A stretch of 64,000 bases of DNA from Melioribacteraceae bacterium (GCA_011525875.1 WYBN01000008.1:1-64000); one strand, 5' to 3'. Shown: positions 6,768 through 16,449, counted from the first letter of the stretch. Made by a program: numbers and translations. Notes: generated by a model from the letters alone, not told the origin.

Positions 6768-9329
6768 GTGTATATTTTTCCCTCAGGGACTAAAGTCTAT
6801 AAGTATATTTTTATTGTATTTCTTCTTTTATCATCTCATTCGTGTCTTGCCATCAATGAAGAAAACAAAACGATCAATAACAAATTGCAAATGTCCACAC
6901 CCGAAGAACAAGGAATGGACAGCGATGAATTAATCAAGCTTATAGATTTTGTGCAGAATAATAAGATCAATATTCATAACATAACAATTTTAAGAAATGG
7001 GTATAAAGTTTTTAGTATCGATTTTTATCCTTACAATAGCACCGAGCCGCATAATATTGCCTCTTGTACAAAGAGTATTATTTCTATTTTGATCGGCATT
7101 GCAATTGATAAAGGATACATTAAGAGTGTTAACGAACCATTTATGAATTACTTTCCTGAATACAAGGGAAAACATTACGTAAAAGATAAATTAGAAATAA
7201 CAATAGATGAGCTCCTTTCGATGTCCTCTGGTTTATGCAATGACTTTATAGAGGGAGAAAAACAATTAGATGCAATAAGAAATACTGAAGATTATTTGGA
7301 GTATATATTAAGCCGGAAAATATATTCTGATAAACATTTTGCATATTGTTCAATAGGTTCACACTTACTATCAATTGTATTAAGCCGCGCCACAAATCTC
7401 AACGCAGCAGATTTTGCACGTAAGTATTTGCTCAATCCAATGAATATCAATAATTTCATTTGGCCTGACGATCCGAAAAATAATTCAAACGGTTGGGGTG
7501 ATACTTATTGGTATCCTGATGATTTAGCAAAGATCGGTCAGTTGTATTTAAATAAAGGAATATGGAATGGAGAACGGCTGGTTTCTGAATCCTGGATTGA
7601 TATATCAACAAAAAAACATGCCGATGTTCCAAATGGAGAGAGTTACGGATATAAATGGTGGATTCCCGGAAGTTTGGAAGGTTTATATGAAGCTAGAGGA
7701 CGTGGTGAACAAAGAATTGCTTTATTACCAAATCAAAATTTAACGGTTATAATGTTAGGAGCGACATTTAATCCAGGTCAATTAGGAGAGTTCATTTTAA
7801 GATCAATTAAATCCGATAATCCGCTTCCAGAAAATAAATTAAGCAGCCAATTATTAAATAACAAAATTGAAAAAGCGAGATTGCCTCTGAATAGTACCGT
7901 CGTAACTTCACTTAATACTACTGCAAAAGAAATTTCCGGAAAAATATTTTTAATGAATGATAACAGATTCGATATTAAAGCTGTTGGATTCAATTTCGAA
8001 GAAGGAAAAAACGAAGCAGTATATTTTATGTTAATCGGTTCAACGAGATTTGAATTTAGACCCGTAGGGTTAGACAACAAGTTAAGAGAATCTCAAAATG
8101 CATATTACGGAATGCCCGTTTATTTAAAAGGAAGCTGGATTACAGAAAATATATTTGAAATGAAGTATTTAGAAAACGGGTTTATAAATGACTATACATT
8201 TACTTTTGAATTTACAGAAAATCTTCTAACAATGCATCTTTACGAGCCATCGGGTATTGCTGATTTTGATATTAACGGTAGTGTTTCTGATATTCATAAA
8301 ATGCCTATTGCTATTCCCGCTCCTTCATTATCACATGCAAAATTTAAAGAGAATTCGATTCAGCCGGCATTAATATATTTACCTCCTTCTTATACTGCTT
8401 CAAATAAAAAATATCCGGTCATTTATTTTTTACCCGGGTTTACAACGCCTTTAAATGAATTTCTTGACGGAAGTTATGAAGACTTTATTTTGCAGCCATC
8501 GCTTGATTATTTTTTTACTTCAAATAAAGTTGATGAAAAAATTATTGTAATGCTTAACGGTTATAATTTTCTCGGAGGTTCTTTCTTTACGAACTCTCCA
8601 ACTATCGGTAATTGGGAAAATTTTGTGGTGAGTGATCTAATAAGTTATATTGATGAAAATTACAGAACATTAAAAAAATCCGAATCCAGAGTTATAAGTG
8701 GACTATCCATGGGAGGTTATGCTGCGCTAAATATTGGGATGAAATATCCGGACGTTTTTGGACACATCTATTGTTTTAGTCCTGGAATTTTTGATAACAA
8801 CGGATTTGACAATAATCCCATGTTTAAGCATAAAGAAGATATAATTGAATTTCTTAATCATGAAAAGATTTTATCAATGATGAATGCAAGGGGGACCGAA
8901 TATCATTTTAGAAATTATATTAATACACTTCTCGAAAAAAAGAACGGTTATAGAAAATTATTCACATCTGCTTACGGGATGACCTTTGCAACCACAAAAG
9001 ATTCTTTATTCTTTAATATCCCGTATAAGATAGAGAATGAAAAAATTATCGAAATCCCCGAATTAATAAGTAAATATAAAAATGGTTTTGGAAATTGGGA
9101 CTATAAGATTGAACAGTACAAAAGCAATTTATTAAAACTAAATACAATTACTATAGACTACGGATTAAATGATGAAATTGAATGGTTGAAAAATGGTATA
9201 AAATATTTATCGGATTTATTTAATAAATCTAATGTTCCGTTGAATCTCTTAGAACATTCCGGGGGACATACAGACAAGTTCCGCGAAAGATTTGAATTGA
9301 TGCTGAAAAACATGAACGATTTACAATGA
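6768..9329 (+). CDS. Fusion: beta-lactamase-related serine hydrolase plus EstD/FrsA-like esterase
   Basis: Exported two-domain hydrolase of 853 residues. A signal peptide (about 1-29) is followed by a class C beta-lactamase/DD-peptidase-like domain (about 45-350) with the SxxK motif SCTK (Ser99, Lys102). The usual YxN triad element appears as YCS. A beta-rich linker (about 370-510) leads to an alpha/beta hydrolase of the esterase D family (about 515-850) with nucleophile elbow GLSMGGY (Ser647), and a candidate catalytic His in LLEHSGGH near the end. The start is GTG at 6768 with GGAG about nine bases upstream. Each domain is common alone; the fusion suggests a secreted ester or acyl-sugar hydrolase. 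Confidence 0.82.
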   Translation: MYIFPSGTKVYKYIFIVFLLLSSHSCLAINEENKTINNKLQMSTPEEQGMDSDELIKLIDFVQNNKINIHNITILRNGYKVFSIDFYPYNSTEPHNIASCTKSIISILIGIAIDKGYIKSVNEPFMNYFPEYKGKHYVKDKLEITIDELLSMSSGLCNDFIEGEKQLDAIRNTEDYLEYILSRKIYSDKHFAYCSIGSHLLSIVLSRATNLNAADFARKYLLNPMNINNFIWPDDPKNNSNGWGDTYWYPDDLAKIGQLYLNKGIWNGERLVSESWIDISTKKHADVPNGESYGYKWWIPGSLEGLYEARGRGEQRIALLPNQNLTVIMLGATFNPGQLGEFILRSIKSDNPLPENKLSSQLLNNKIEKARLPLNSTVVTSLNTTAKEISGKIFLMNDNRFDIKAVGFNFEEGKNEAVYFMLIGSTRFEFRPVGLDNKLRESQNAYYGMPVYLKGSWITENIFEMKYLENGFINDYTFTFEFTENLLTMHLYEPSGIADFDINGSVSDIHKMPIAIPAPSLSHAKFKENSIQPALIYLPPSYTASNKKYPVIYFLPGFTTPLNEFLDGSYEDFILQPSLDYFFTSNKVDEKIIVMLNGYNFLGGSFFTNSPTIGNWENFVVSDLISYIDENYRTLKKSESRVISGLSMGGYAALNIGMKYPDVFGHIYCFSPGIFDNNGFDNNPMFKHKEDIIEFLNHEKILSMMNARGTEYHFRNYINTLLEKKNGYRKLFTSAYGMTFATTKDSLFFNIPYKIENEKIIEIPELISKYKNGFGNWDYKIEQYKSNLLKLNTITIDYGLNDEIEWLKNGIKYLSDLFNKSNVPLNLLEHSGGHTDKFRERFELMLKNMNDLQ

Positions 9330-9428
9330 TAATTATCATAAAATGCTATCTGGAATAATCCCGGTATTATAAAGGACAATTAATTTCTTAGATATGTAAT
9401 AATTTATAATAATAAAAAAAGAGTAAAT

Positions 9429-9776
9429 ATGGAAAATCAACTAATAGAACTTGGACAGATAATATCAAGCGCGATAAATCAACTTGGGTTTATTTCAGCA
9501 ATAGAATATGCACCGGATCCTTATAAATCAATAAACTGGACAAAGTCTGCCGGAGAATTTAATTATGAAGTGAGATTCACACCTCAATGCAGTCAATTTT
9601 ACTATAGCAAATACAGAGGTATTAATCCTCATCTTAAAAATGATTCTTTAAGTTCCTCAAGAGTACCGTTTGAAATCTGGAGAAGTGACCAATGGGGAAA
9701 TCAAGAACGGATGTTTATAAAAATCGTCGATTCAAACCTTACAACCAACTGGGATTTTGAACCTACCGGCGTTTGA
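9429..9776 (+). CDS. Hypothetical protein, possibly truncated at its 3' end
   Basis: Open frame of 115 residues with an ATG at 9429 preceded by AAAGAG. It contains several aromatic residues and a segment RVPFEIWRSDQWGNQERMF, but no family is recognised. No signal peptide or membrane segment is present. Its last 76 bases overlap the 3' end of the minus-strand secreted-protein fragment. One or both frames were probably cut at a rearrangement junction near 9760-9776, so the true C terminus may be missing. Confidence 0.5.
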   Translation: MENQLIELGQIISSAINQLGFISAIEYAPDPYKSINWTKSAGEFNYEVRFTPQCSQFYYSKYRGINPHLKNDSLSSSRVPFEIWRSDQWGNQERMFIKIVDSNLTTNWDFEPTGV

Positions 9777-10192
9777 TTTTCCAATTCATTAAGCAGTGAG
9801 TTTGCTTTTGTTGTTGTTACATGCCCGTTTGCTATTTCATTTGTATCAGCCCAAATTTGAACAAGACTACCTTTAATTATGAGCATTGCATTAACTTCAT
9901 AAAACACATTTGTTCCGGAAGTATCGTTAAGCGCATAGAATTTTCTTACCATACCTACGGTATCGGTTTGTGTTTTGTTTTGGCTCTTTTCTTTTATTGC
10001 GTTTAAATAAATTTCCGGATTGTACAGCTTAGTGTTTGCCTCTATTTGCTTATAGTCATAACTTCCAAAACGTGGCATACCGCAGATACCGTTAAAATTC
10101 TTGCCGGTTTGTAAATGTTGTGCAGATAAACGACAGTTGAATAATGTGAAAACCAGACAGAAAGTAATCAGCAGAGTAAAATAGTTTTTCAT
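9701..10192 (-). pseudogene. Truncated secreted protein (N-terminal propeptide-like part only)
   Basis: This frame starts with a signal peptide ending near NCRLSAQ, followed by a region with MVRKFYALNDTSGTNVFYEVNAM and a segment ending LLNELENQTPVGSK. That is the typical N-terminal part of large secreted proteins of Ignavibacteria and relatives, where a long catalytic and sorting region should follow. Here the frame runs only about 25 codons further, antisense to the plus-strand gene at 9429. I infer a 3'-truncated gene. It starts three bases after the stop of the upstream small lipoprotein gene, so the two were probably one operon. Confidence 0.6.
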
Positions 10193-10195
10193 GGT

Positions 10196-10489
10196 TTACT
10201 CCATTTTTATTTTGAACTCCTTGATATATAGCTCGCCATCATAGGTCTCATATGTTATCTCCAGCAATTTGGATTGATGTTTCCATAACTCGTCATATGC
10301 CGGAGATTTCTCCGATATCTTCAACATCTTTGATCTGTCGATTTCGAAAGCTAAATATGTAAACGGGTCGTTACCGACAACGTATATTTTACCGGTAAGC
10401 ATTTGAGTGGATGAACAAGAAGATAAGAGAAAAATAAAGATAAGTGTAAACCCCGAAATCTTGTCAAGTCGTTTTAAAGTCAACCTCAT
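10196..10489 (-). CDS. Small lipoprotein of unknown function
   Basis: Protein of 97 residues with a positively charged start, a hydrophobic stretch and a lipobox-like LLSSCSS. The mature part carries no recognised domain. It lies directly upstream of the truncated secreted-protein gene, with a three-base gap. A TTG motif followed about 20 bases later by TATTTTG lies just upstream and could be its promoter, although the second box is one base short of the group consensus. Confidence 0.6.
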   Translation of the reverse strand: MRLTLKRLDKISGFTLIFIFLLSSCSSTQMLTGKIYVVGNDPFTYLAFEIDRSKMLKISEKSPAYDELWKHQSKLLEITYETYDGELYIKEFKIKME

Positions 10490-11371
10490 AATTCAAAATA
10501 GCTAAATGGATATATTATGTCAAGATGTCTGATTTTAATGAAATTAACTATGTGATGCCTGACATACCTTGATCTGCAAGCTTCTGTCCTAATTACTACT
10601 ATCGAAATTCTTATTTTTACAAAATCAAATCATTCACTTTGAATCAATAAATCCTGTGCGGTATTTATTCCTTCTTTTCTTTCTAGCACACATCAAAAAA
10701 TGAGATGTGTTGTCGTTTATTTTTTCATCTCCTCCCCTACGACTAATTTCCATATTCATTACCATTGAGAGTTTGCAACCAGGCTTATCCATAATATTTT
10801 AACACCAAAATTCTTAAGAACAGCTAAATCTACAATACATCATTAGCGTAATCTCGACAAAGGGGAAAGTTTAAACCGTTAATTCGCGAATGTATTAGAT
10901 GTATTGGTTTAGCGGAAAAAGAAATTTAGAGTTAATTAAGCAACGTGAATAATCAGATGATCATTTTGTCGTAATGGTGTTTTTAATCTGCTAAAAGTTG
11001 TCAGCGCTCCGCTGAACAATTCTTTTTCAATTGTAGAACAAATTCGGGGTGAGGTTATGTTTTCCACAATTGTCAACCGGAACTTGATTTTAAAGATACT
11101 CTCGTAAAATCCGAACTTTGATCTCCGCCGCGTAATTCTTCTTTTCTCTGGGCATGATACTTCTCTTTTTTTGTTTTCTCTAAATCTAATTACTTGAAAA
11201 GTATCTTCCCAACTTAAGCACTATAAAAGCCTTCCAACTATTGAAAAGAAACCGGTAGACAATGTTGAACATAAATGTGTTTCTAACGGGAGTTTGTTTG
11301 GGAAATGAGAGTTAAAACTGGGTTTTGGGGAATAAAAGGAAAATTAAAATGATGCTTAGATGTTTTACAGA
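10490..11371. other. Long gene-poor region
   Basis: Nearly 900 bases without a credible gene. All frames are broken by stops at short intervals. A 7-bp hairpin, ACACATC/GATGTGT, occurs near 10687-10710 and a 6-bp hairpin, TCAGCG/CGCTGA, near 11000. Its location beside a truncated gene and a tRNA fits a decayed mobile or accessory segment, but I cannot identify any remnant. Confidence 0.45.
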
Positions 11372-11402
11372 TTGTAAAACTTTTTTATTTAAACTATATT
11401 TG
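11372..11402 (+). promoter_or_regulatory. Bacteroidota-type promoter of tRNA-Arg(TCG)
   Basis: TTG at 11372-11374 is followed after 20 bases by TATATTTG (11395-11402), an exact match to the group consensus TAnnTTTG. It lies 15 bases upstream of the tRNA gene, a sensible start distance. Confidence 0.6.
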
Positions 11403-11417
11403 AAGCAGAAAAAATAT

Positions 11418-11491
11418 GCGCCCGTAGCTCAATTGGATAGAGCATCTGACTTCGGATCAGAGGGTTGAGGGTTCGAATCCTTCCGGGCGTA
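11418..11491 (+). tRNA. tRNA-Arg (anticodon TCG)
   Basis: The acceptor strands GCGCCCG and CGGGCGT pair, with discriminator A. The D arm is identical to that of tRNA-Arg(ACG). The anticodon stem TCTGA/TCAGA encloses CTTCGGA, giving TCG. The T arm has GAGGGTTCGAATCCTT. CCA is not encoded. Confidence 0.95.
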
Positions 11492-11597
11492 CTTATTGAC
11501 GTGTAGAATGATAAAATTTAGATCGCAATAATTTTCTTTCTTTTTATACTTGTAATTGTTCTCATTTCACATTAACTATTTATTTCCCGGAACCTGT

Positions 11598-12065
11598 TTG
11601 ATTTTTTACGAAGATAATTATCGCTTCATGTACGCTGCACTTCAAGAAGCAGAAAAAGCTTTTGATGAAGACGAAGTTCCCGTTGGCGCAGTTGTAATTC
11701 ACGAAAACAAAATTATCGGGAGAGGTTACAATCAGAACAGAAAACTAAATGACCCTACTGCACATGCCGAGATTATTGCAATCACATCTGCTTCAAATTC
11801 AATGAATAAGAAAATACTCGAAGATTGTGATATCTACGTTACTTTAGAACCGTGCCTAATGTGTACAGGTGCATTAATACTAGCGAGGATACGAAGCGTT
11901 TTCTTTAGCGCGTTCGACCCGAAGTCCGGCGCATGCGGTTCAGTTTATAACATACCGGAAGAGAATAAACTTAACCATAAGCCAAATATTTTCTCGGGTA
12001 TCTATAGAGATGAATCGGAGAGTTTATTAAAAAATTACTTTGCTGTTAAGAGACATATAACTTAG
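11598..12065 (+). CDS. tadA: tRNA-specific adenosine deaminase
   Basis: TadA deaminates A34 of tRNA-Arg(ACG) to inosine; that substrate is encoded at 96-169. The zinc deaminase motifs are present: HAE with the catalytic Glu, and PCLMC supplying two Cys zinc ligands. The opening YRFMYAALQEAEKAFDEDEVPVGAV is standard for the family. I chose the TTG at 11598 because it gives a family-length N terminus starting MIFYEDNYRFM. The frame is open to a TTG at 11556, which would add 14 unconserved residues, and an ATG at 11628 would remove part of helix 1. Confidence 0.9.
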   Translation: MIFYEDNYRFMYAALQEAEKAFDEDEVPVGAVVIHENKIIGRGYNQNRKLNDPTAHAEIIAITSASNSMNKKILEDCDIYVTLEPCLMCTGALILARIRSVFFSAFDPKSGACGSVYNIPEENKLNHKPNIFSGIYRDESESLLKNYFAVKRHIT

Positions 12066-12173
12066 GGTAGATATAAAAATTCATTTTATTCAATCTAAGT
12101 TCAATGTTTTTTTATAATCTTTAATTATATTTCACATCAAAAAACAAAGTGTTCATTCGGAATTATATTTTCA

Positions 12174-12827
12174 ATGCATATTATTATTTTTGGCGCACCC
12201 GGAGTAGGCAAAGGAACTCAAGCGAAAATTCTATCGGAAAAATTAAATATCAGACACATTTCTACCGGTGACATTTTACGCGAAGCCGTAAAAAATCAAA
12301 CTGAATTGGGGATGAAGGCAAAAAGTATTGTTGAAAACGGTAAGTTGGTACCCGATGATATTATGGCATTATTAATCAAAGAAGCCGTGACAAGTAAAGA
12401 TTCTTCGAACGGATTCATTTTGGATGGTTTCCCGCGGACTTTAAATCAAGCTCAAATTTTAGAACCCATATTGGAGGAAATCGGGATCAATGATTTGATC
12501 TTTATACAGATCAAAGCTGATGACGATAAGATAATTGAAAGATTATCGGGAAGAAGAGTTTGCAGCAACTGTAATTTTATTGCTAATATTAAATTACTCA
12601 AAGATCAAAACCGCTGTCCAAATTGCGGACTGGAAAATACTTTTGTCAAAAGGAAAGACGATGATGAAGAGGTTGTTAAGAGACGGCTCGAAGTTTACAA
12701 CAGCACAACTCTTCCAGTGCTCGAGTTTTACAAAGGGAAAGTAAGTCTTATTGTGGTTGATGGAATGAAGTCTATTGATACAGTTTCTAACCAGATCATG
12801 CAGGAACTTGATTCAATCGGGAATTAG
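12174..12827 (+). CDS. adk: Adenylate kinase, zinc-lid type
   Basis: Catalyses ATP + AMP to 2 ADP. This 217-residue protein has the P loop GAPGVGKGTQA near residue 7, the AMP site STGDILRE and LDGFPRT, and the LID arginines in GRR. The LID carries CSNC and CPNC, the four-Cys zinc site of long-type bacterial enzymes. It is convergent with the ftsE-like gene; the two stop codons overlap (TTAG at 12824-12827). Confidence 0.97.
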   Translation: MHIIIFGAPGVGKGTQAKILSEKLNIRHISTGDILREAVKNQTELGMKAKSIVENGKLVPDDIMALLIKEAVTSKDSSNGFILDGFPRTLNQAQILEPILEEIGINDLIFIQIKADDDKIIERLSGRRVCSNCNFIANIKLLKDQNRCPNCGLENTFVKRKDDDEEVVKRRLEVYNSTTLPVLEFYKGKVSLIVVDGMKSIDTVSNQIMQELDSIGN

Positions 12828-13504
12828 TCTGAATTTTTACTTTTGAGAAGTACTTTTACGGCTCGTCCGTTTTCCAATTTAATTATTTTAGCACTGTGTT
12901 TTTTCACCAAGTCATAATTGTGTGTAGCAAAAATAACGCTTACACCCCGCGAGTTGATCTTCTTCAATATATTTAAAATCTCAAGGGAAGTTTCGGGGTC
13001 TAAGTTGCCCGTAGGTTCATCAGCGAGAATAATTTCGGGATCATTAATAATAGCTCTCGCAATTGCAACTCTCTGCTTCTCACCGCCGGAAAGCTCGTTG
13101 GGCATATTCTGCTGTTTATGAGCAAGACCAACGTCCGTTAAAACTTGATAAACTTTTTTCTTAATTTGTTTTTTCTTCGCCCCGGTTATATTCATAACAA
13201 ATGCAAGATTTTCGTAAACGTTACGGTCCTCCAATAATTTAAAGTCTTGGAAAATAATCCCCAGTTTCCTGCGGAGGAAAGGAATTTTATCCTGTGAAAA
13301 CAAATCGGAATTAAATTCGCCTGCTTGAACATATCCCGATTGAGGAAGCACATTCATGTAAATCATTTCAAGCAGAGTACTTTTCCCCGCTCCACTTTTA
13401 CCAATTAAGAAAATAAATTCCCCCTGTTCAACCGACAGATTAAGATTGCTGAAAACCAACTGGTTATTATAACTAAAATCTACTTTGCTAAATTCGATGT
13501 TCAT
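12824..13504 (-). CDS. ftsE: FtsE-like ABC ATPase
   Basis: Cytoplasmic ATPase of 226 residues, most like FtsE, which works with the membrane protein FtsX in cell division and control of peptidoglycan hydrolases. Walker A (GKSGAGKST), Q loop (IIFQDFKLL, the FtsE form), signature LSGGEKQR, Walker B (IILADEPTG) and switch His (FATHNYDL) are all intact. The start overlaps the stop of the methyltransferase gene as ATGA. No ftsX follows: the next gene, adk, is convergent. A LolD-like role cannot be excluded. Confidence 0.85.
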   Translation of the reverse strand: MNIEFSKVDFSYNNQLVFSNLNLSVEQGEFIFLIGKSGAGKSTLLEMIYMNVLPQSGYVQAGEFNSDLFSQDKIPFLRRKLGIIFQDFKLLEDRNVYENLAFVMNITGAKKKQIKKKVYQVLTDVGLAHKQQNMPNELSGGEKQRVAIARAIINDPEIILADEPTGNLDPETSLEILNILKKINSRGVSVIFATHNYDLVKKHSAKIIKLENGRAVKVLLKSKNSD

Positions 13505-14223
13505 TGCTTTCTCAGGATAAATTGCACTCTTTCGGATTCCGGGTCTGCATCTTCAAAACTGAATGCATCAAAACAGTCTTGAACAAATAAACCTGATTTT
13601 TCTATAACTTCAAAATAAGTAAAAAAATCGAATATCTTCTGCTTGTGCGTTTCCTTAACAATAGAACCATCGGGCAGCATAATCGTGAAATGATTATAAT
13701 GAATTCTCTGCGAAGCTCTATAATCGCTCTCTTGGGTATATCTTATTCCTTTAAACTTCCCTTTCCTGTTAAGGTGTTTAAGATTCTTGATGCTGTTTTT
13801 TTCAAGACTGACGTCAAATGTCATTATTGCTTCATCGCCGATTATTCTTTTTATGCCTCGGAAAAACTTCCCGAGGTCTTTTTCATTCATAATATAATTA
13901 ATACTGTCGAATGTTGAATAGACAACGTTAAATTTTCTATGAAAAGGAAGCTTTAGCATATCGCAGCAAACGAGGTTTGTTTTACCAGACTCTGACTGCT
14001 TCAGCATACAAAAGGATATGTCAGATAGAATTATTACTTCAAATTTTCTTTTAAAATGATTGAACAGAGTTCCGTTTCCGCAAGCTAATTCAAGAATTGT
14101 ATCGGTCTTCACGTTAGTGTAATCAAAAATATCTGATAAATATTGAGCCCAATCGGAATAATCAATCTTTCTCATCAAATGTGAATATATAAGCGAAGTA
14201 TATTTATATAAATCGTTCAGCAT
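13501..14223 (-). CDS. SAM-dependent class I methyltransferase
   Basis: Predicted methyltransferase of about 240 residues. The SAM-binding motif I is ILELACGNGTLFNHF, followed by an acidic turn (LSDIS) and CDMLKLPF, as in small-molecule methyltransferases of the Methyltransf_11/25 type. The substrate is unknown. The frame is open to 14304, but that would overlap pdxA by 73 bases. The ATG at 14223, eight bases after the pdxA stop and giving MLNDLYKYTSLIYSHLM, matches the usual family start. It is translationally coupled to ftsE. Confidence 0.8.
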   Translation of the reverse strand: MLNDLYKYTSLIYSHLMRKIDYSDWAQYLSDIFDYTNVKTDTILELACGNGTLFNHFKRKFEVIILSDISFCMLKQSESGKTNLVCCDMLKLPFHRKFNVVYSTFDSINYIMNEKDLGKFFRGIKRIIGDEAIMTFDVSLEKNSIKNLKHLNRKGKFKGIRYTQESDYRASQRIHYNHFTIMLPDGSIVKETHKQKIFDFFTYFEVIEKSGLFVQDCFDAFSFEDADPESERVQFILRKQ

Positions 14224-14231
14224 AGAAAGAA

Positions 14232-15209
14232 TTAATTGCCAGAGATTTTTTTTGCCCACAAATAAGCGCAGAAAAGACTTTCGGCTGAAGCTTGATTCTT
14301 CCATGCGATATCATACGCTGTGCCGTGATCTGGAGAAGTACGGACAACCGGCAGCCCGGCAGTATAATTAACACCGGTATTAAAATTCAACATCTTGAAA
14401 GGAATTAAAATCTGATCATGATAAACGCCTACTATATGATCAAAGTTTCTATATTTTTTATCGGTGAAAAATGCGTCCGGGACGTAGGGACCGGAGACAT
14501 TGATATGCTTGAGCAGCTTAATTGCCGGCAATAAAATTTGTTCTTCTTCGGCTCCTATATCACCGCCTTCGCCAGCATGTGGATTAAGCCCGAGCAACGC
14601 AATTCTCGGACTGTCTACCTTAAATTTATTTTTCAATGTAAAGTTAATAAGCTCAATATGAGCTTTCACTTTTTCGATAGACAGCAGCGATGAAATTTTT
14701 TTAATCGGTTCGTGTATTGTGATAAGCGAAGCATGGAATTTTTTTGAAAGAAAAAACATCGCAAAATTTTCTACCCCGAAGTGCCCGGCAAAAAGTTCAG
14801 TGTGACCCGGGAACTTGGAGCCAGCGGATTTTACAGCTTGCTTCGAAATTGGAGATGTGATAATACTTTTAACTCCTCCTTTTTCAAAAAGGTACAGAGC
14901 TTTATAAATTGAAGCTAAACTTGCCTCACCGGATTCTTTTGTCGGTATGCCTTTATCTATCCGGAAACTTCCGATATTTAAGACGTTAAGTAAGCCTGAG
15001 TGCGTAAGTAAATTGTTTTCATTATTGTGAATGACATAATCAAATTCGGGTGTAATTAACTCAATTGATTCTTTAAATACATTATCAGGACATAAATAGA
15101 TGAGAAAAGTATTTTTGCTTCTCCGGAAAATCTTATTGAAAACTTTTATGGAAATTTCCGGTCCAATGCCATTAATATCACCGCACGTGAACACATGAAA
15201 CGATTTCAT
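14232..15209 (-). CDS. pdxA: 4-hydroxythreonine-4-phosphate dehydrogenase
   Basis: Enzyme of the DXP-dependent route to pyridoxal 5'-phosphate, oxidising 4-phosphohydroxy-threonine. This 325-residue protein has the opening GDINGIGPEI, SPISKQAVKSAG, GHTELFA, the metal-site segment GLNPHAGEGG, and GVYHDQILIPFKM followed by RTSPDHGTAYDIA, all family hallmarks. It starts one base after the GWxTD gene ends, so the two are co-transcribed. Confidence 0.96.
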   Translation of the reverse strand: MKSFHVFTCGDINGIGPEISIKVFNKIFRRSKNTFLIYLCPDNVFKESIELITPEFDYVIHNNENNLLTHSGLLNVLNIGSFRIDKGIPTKESGEASLASIYKALYLFEKGGVKSIITSPISKQAVKSAGSKFPGHTELFAGHFGVENFAMFFLSKKFHASLITIHEPIKKISSLLSIEKVKAHIELINFTLKNKFKVDSPRIALLGLNPHAGEGGDIGAEEEQILLPAIKLLKHINVSGPYVPDAFFTDKKYRNFDHIVGVYHDQILIPFKMLNFNTGVNYTAGLPVVRTSPDHGTAYDIAWKNQASAESLFCAYLWAKKISGN

Positions 15210-15210
15210 T

Positions 15211-16449
15211 TTAATTTACCAATGTGAAATTACCAAGTCCGGATTTGTCCGAAAAGACAAACTGATGATTTAATTTATTGTAATTCCAAATTTCGAGTAT
15301 TTCATTTTCTTTTGAATAACTTCTTTCGACTGAATCAGGCTTGCCGAATTTTAAGTATATTTTCCCTCTATCCGTCTTAATACCCTGAGATACCGTAATA
15401 GTAGAGTAGTGTTCATTCACATAATCTATTCTGCTGTAAAACTCATTCATTACTTCATTGAAAACAGTATTTGTATCGCTATCGTAAATTTTCCAGTAAT
15501 TCTTTAATTCTGAATAATAATTTTCTTCCTTGTCGGCTAAAAGTTTGTTAACCCTGCGTGGTTCGTCAATATATTCAAGTATTTCAATTGCATATTCCGG
15601 GTTCCGAAGTGAAACCGGTTTATTTATCCATTCTGTTTCCAATTTGATTCTGACTGTCGTATCCTGCAGCTGGAAATTTAATGTGAATTCGCCTTCATCC
15701 AATTTTTTACTAAACCCTTCAAAACGGAATAGAGAATTGCCTTTTGAGGAATCGTCAGTCGAAAGTGTAATCCCTTCAGCGCATTTATTCAATTCCGGTT
15801 TGCCATTAGAAAATAATGATGCCTGTCCGCTAAAGATTGTTTTATTACTTTGAATTATGTTGTAATTGATCAAAGTATCGGTAATGCCGTGCATAAAAAT
15901 TATCATAGGATAATCAATATTCGAAAAAGGGATCGTTCCGCCGAAATTTGCTGCAATCGGAGTGGCGTTATTACAGCTCAACTCATTATTTATAACTAAC
16001 GGCGGACTGTAAGAAAACTTACCGGGGGAAGGAAGATCCAAAACTTCAGCCGGCAGAGAAAATGACCTTTCCATATTTTGTATTCTTACGGAGGGGTTTA
16101 TAGTATATTTACCTTCGTCCAGAGTAAATTGAAGCAGCCCCTGCAAAGATTTTTGCGGTGAAAATGTATCTTCATATTTTTCAACCTTCACTGATTCAGA
16201 AATAAATTCACGTTGAACTATAATACCGCCGATTTGGATTTCTGCAGAAAAAGTAATGCCTGCTGTATAGTGATTATTTTCTTTTTCAAAAACCAATTTT
16301 TGATACGGAATTTTATATAACAGATAGACATTATAAAGAGAGTCGTCAAGGAAATAATTTTTCTCAATATAAACCAGTTTTGAAAAATTTTGGGATAAAA
16401 TATTCTGTGATATAAAAAATAATAAAGCAGCTATTAGTAATCTGTTCAT
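15211..16449 (-). CDS. GWxTD-domain exported protein
   Basis: Protein of 412 residues with a signal peptide (ALLFFISQNILSQ). A beta-rich body is followed by a C-terminal domain (about 290-412) containing GIKTDRGKIYLKFGKPD from residue 356. This matches the GWxTD-domain family found in Ignavibacteria and related phyla, although the Trp of the name motif is Ile here. The function of the family is not known. It lies between rho and pdxA on the same strand. Confidence 0.78.
   Translation of the reverse strand: MNRLLIAALLFFISQNILSQNFSKLVYIEKNYFLDDSLYNVYLLYKIPYQKLVFEKENNHYTAGITFSAEIQIGGIIVQREFISESVKVEKYEDTFSPQKSLQGLLQFTLDEGKYTINPSVRIQNMERSFSLPAEVLDLPSPGKFSYSPPLVINNELSCNNATPIAANFGGTIPFSNIDYPMIIFMHGITDTLINYNIIQSNKTIFSGQASLFSNGKPELNKCAEGITLSTDDSSKGNSLFRFEGFSKKLDEGEFTLNFQLQDTTVRIKLETEWINKPVSLRNPEYAIEILEYIDEPRRVNKLLADKEENYYSELKNYWKIYDSDTNTVFNEVMNEFYSRIDYVNEHYSTITVSQGIKTDRGKIYLKFGKPDSVERSYSKENEILEIWNYNKLNHQFVFSDKSGLGNFTLVN

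Noticed and set aside
10618..10792. Minus-strand frame of about 50 codons
   Set aside because: Basic low-information sequence with no motif, in a region where all frames are broken.
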